Shown: positions 61,759-64,000 of the stretch, one piece after another
Position numbering within the stretch: position 1 is the stretch's first letter
Layout of the letters: each line of letters begins with the position of its first letter
Assembly: GCA_949316235.1 (NCBI GenBank)
Contig: OX438750.1
Span: forward strand, 15,440,865-15,504,864
DNA: 64,000 nucleotides
Source of the DNA: Oegoconia quadripuncta
Taxonomy: Eukaryota; Arthropoda; Insecta; Lepidoptera; Autostichidae
Direction: 5' to 3'
Position numbers and translations under genes: made by a program
The notes under the pieces: generated by a model
Database searches by the model: none
Told to the model about the DNA's origin: nothing
What the model saw: the letters and a program-made list of their open reading frames with translations, nothing else

Positions 61759-62162
61759 TTGAACTTTTAAAATGTAGGTAGGTATATCTAACTACGGAAC
61801 CTTACTGTACGTAATACGATACGCACATGACCAGATTTTCTGTTTGATATTTACTATCACAAAAACCCATAAGGATACCTCTACCTTTAAGTATTAGGTT
61901 TCAGATTATATCCTATCACTGAAATGAAAAAGGTGAAAATTGAATTCCGCACAACAATAGCGTGTGATATCCGGAAAATATAATTTGGCAATCGGTAGTT
62001 GATGGTGGTAGCTAGTCAGGTGGACATTCTGGGAATTGATTTTTGGGATTTTCGGGGGGATGGGGATTTTGTATAATACAAGTACAATGATTATTTTTCT
62101 TCTGCCCTATTGGAATAATGTTGAAATACTACTATGTTTGTTTCTGGTGGCAATACATTACC
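61759..62162. other. Intergenic DNA with a SINE-A scrap
   Basis: 61995-62027 (GTTGATGGTGGTAGCTAGTC, AGGTGGACATT) is a 30-bp antisense piece of the SINE-A body. Nothing else assigned. Confidence 0.45.
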
Positions 62163-62290
62163 ATATACAATATAAAAATATCCAAGTACATACACAAAGC
62201 GCCATCTAGTTCCACACTAAGCAGCTAGAATTGTATTATGGATACTCGATGGTTGATATACTACATAAATACATTTTTTTATTGTAAATA
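62163..62290 (-). mobile_element. SINE-B 3' part, antisense
   Basis: ATCCAAGTACATACACAAAG, GCCATCTAGTTCCACACTAA and GATACTCGATGGTTGATATA; it breaks off where MITE-2 begins. Confidence 0.7.
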
Positions 62291-62460
62291 TATACCGGAT
62301 GATTTTATTTACTGTAAGGAAAAAATAGGGCATATTATTATTAGGTAAGTGAATTAGAAGTTATTCGCATAGGTAGTTTATGTATTTTTTCAAAACCATA
62401 ATTGACCTACTCGCCTGCCGGAGATAGATATGCGACTGGTGGGATTCCTAGGGCGAATTC
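62291..62460. mobile_element. MITE-2, left part
   Basis: TATACCGGATGATTTTATTT, ACTGTAAGGAAAAAATAGGG and GTAAGTGAATTAGAAGTTAT, then CGGAGATAGATATGCGACTG. The right arm is missing. Confidence 0.66.
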
Positions 62461-63288
62461 TAATTGGAACTTGAAATAAAATTGGAAATTAAAAAAATTT
62501 AAGAAGAGAGAAGTGGCGTTATCTAATATATTTTTCACCATAACTCGAAAATTAATACGGCATTTAAGGAAATGAAAACCTATTTGAAAAAGTGGAAATC
62601 AAGCCCTCGTAATTTAATATCCCACTTGACGTGATAACCTCTCTTGTAAATTTCGATCCCCCATTCAGGCTTCTCAAATTAAAGTATTTCTTAATCTTTC
62701 ATTTTCAAAGGTTATCAAATCGTTCATAATTTCAAGTCTACATCATTAGTAGTTGTTGAAATAAGCAGCTGTGACTGACGGACAGACAGGTTGGACAGAC
62801 AGACGAAATTACAAAATAAGGGTTCCTTTTACCCGTCTACGGCGAAGTCACCACTCACAGATGGCCCTTTCCCAACTGACTGACAGATAAATGCAATTTC
62901 TTTACAAGCGATTTAGCTTGTAATTTTCGTATGTAAGTTTTCAAAAATTACAAACCATTTTTCGACCACTTGCATATTTATGTAAGTATGACAATGCAAT
63001 ATTATTGTACCATCGAGCTTTGATGATGAAGCCGGGATGTAGAGGCTGGAACTCCATGATGGCAAATGGCAAGATGGTCGAATTTGGGCTAGTTTGTTTT
63101 ATCGCCATGAGCACTTTCCATTAGAAATCATAACAATCGCCTGAAGATAGAGCCAGAAGACTGCCACTGGATGGAGTTTATGTTACTCATCTTTGTACTA
63201 AAATAACATGTGATAATGATGATAACGTATTAAAAGCTTATTTTTAAAAGTATTTCTAATGTATAACTATTATTATTTATAATAATAA
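62461..63288. other. Intergenic DNA with repeat scraps
   Basis: 62770-62835 (GGACAGACAGGTTGGACAGA; AAATAAGGGTTCCTTTTACC) and 63005-63120 (CATCGAGCTTTGATGATGAA; TGGAACTCCATGATGGCAAA) resemble other repeat ends in the window. No coding signal. Confidence 0.42.
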
Positions 63289-63511
63289 CTAGCTTTCCGC
63301 CCGCGGCTTTGCCTGTGTGGAATAACTTTATCGCGGAAACTTGTTTATCCCACGGAAACTACTCACTTTATCGGGATAAAAAATATCGTATATCTTAATA
63401 CAGGGTACATTCTAACTATATACTAAATTTCATATAAATCTGTTCATCCGTTTCGCCGTGATTGAGCAATAAACAAACATCCAAACTTTCGCATTTATAA
63501 TATTAGTTAGA
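63289..63511 (-). mobile_element. Small non-autonomous Helitron, antisense
   Basis: On the minus strand: A|TCTAACTAATATTATAAATG at 63511 and GCCGCGGGCGGAAAG, then CTAG|T ending at 63289; 223 bp, both end rules met. It contains GATTTATATGAAATTTAGTA and ACTTTATCGGGATAAAAAAT on one strand or the other. The best copy in the window of the family also at 2863 and 34700. Confidence 0.72.
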
Positions 63512-64000
63512 TAATTATTATTATTTCCCAGTAGATTACGTTGAAATAAATGATCCAAATGAAGGTACCATTTTGTACGGAACCTTAAAAATGAACAGTA
63601 GGTTCGAGTAAATTTTGTATTTTATTTCTTTCACAGAATCCACAGCACTTAGGGTAGCGACACACATGCGGACGGTATTGCCCCAAGTATTCGGCTGAAT
63701 ACGCTCGCAGTGTTAAGTAACCTATGCCACACCATCCGAAATTACGCGATGTTCAGTGTAGTCTCGAACCTTTCGTCTAGCGACTGTTTGCTCGAAAGCG
63801 TCTTTAATGTATTTTGGATAGCAAGCGACACATCATGCGACGCGTTACGCGACCCCTTGGTCAGCCAGCGTAGTTGAACGTTGAAGAGCGGGAAACGTCA
63901 CGTTCCTGTTCAGCAATGACTAACCTCTCTCAGTACAAGTGTCTTTCGTCGTTTTTAGTGACCACACCGACACAGAAGACGACGACGCCACGTATTTTCC
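63512..64000. other. Intergenic DNA, possible repeat at the end
   Basis: From 63651 TAGGGTAGCGACACACATGC, with AGCGACACATCATGCGACGC about 180 bp later, reads like a repeat with internal similarity that may continue past the window. No coding signal. Confidence 0.4.

Overview
The window looks like repeat-dense, gene-poor nuclear DNA from an insect, most likely a moth or butterfly. The evidence for Lepidoptera is indirect: AT-rich sequence full of tRNA-derived SINEs, Helitrons with the 3' end GCGGACGAAGTCGCGGGCAG plus CTAG, RTE-like and Jockey/CR1-like LINE debris, and 3' tails carrying TGTGCAATAAAG. I found no convincing host exon, no canonical tRNA or rRNA gene and no CRISPR. The only long open frames with recognisable domains belong to transposons: a LINE endonuclease and reverse transcriptase (3238-6358), a restriction-like endonuclease of another LINE class (6470-7105, minus) and a Helitron helicase C-terminus (47395-47850).

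Layout. 1-3090: AT-rich DNA with one very GC-rich hairpin (534-576) and antisense LINE and Helitron remnants. 3091-6430: a nearly full-length LINE with two coding lesions and an A-tail, directly followed by the antisense RLE fragment. 7.6-17 kb: SINE and fold-back elements, plus RTE-like fragments, one of them split by a MITE. 17.5-21.4 kb: a dense cluster of SINE-A and SINE-B copies and an antisense 3' piece of the 3.1 kb LINE. 21.6-33 kb: 3' tails, four MITE/hairpin loci and a second RLE fragment. 34.3 kb: a 32-bp minisatellite. 35.5-42.8 kb: nested insertions (SINE in MITE, 3' tail in SINE-D, insert in SINE-B) and a 395-bp fold-back. 44.2-48.4 kb: a composite Helitron and a small Helitron. 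48.5-64 kb: more of the same families, including a GC-rich retro-insert inside a Helitron at 57.4 kb.

The most unusual object is at 44634-46062: a 1.43-kb, very GC-rich, A-tailed insertion with a perfect 15-bp target-site duplication. It is built almost wholly from consecutive stem-loops (about twenty, several with 10-22 perfect base pairs). It sits in one copy of an internal Helitron duplication whose sister copy keeps the empty site. It encodes nothing I recognise.

Working family names used below. SINE-A: about 330 bp, head ACCGCCTCCGTGGCTCAATG, ends in a short A run. SINE-B: about 270 bp, head GACCTGTTTGGTGTAGTGG. SINE-C: related to B, head with GGTGTAGTGGATAGTGACC. SINE-D: about 400 bp, head GGTGGCTCAGCGGTTGAGAC. 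MITE-1: TA-flanked, CAGGGTGAATTTGAATTCGT ends. MITE-2: ACCGGATGAATTTTTTTACC ends. MITE-3: GGGCCTGCAGTCTCGACATA ends. FB-1: about 350-bp fold-back with CCAGTGGCGC near both ends. Rep-T: 3' tails with TGTGCAATAAAG. Rep-V, Rep-P and Rep-Q: other dispersed repeats. All names are mine; no database was searched.
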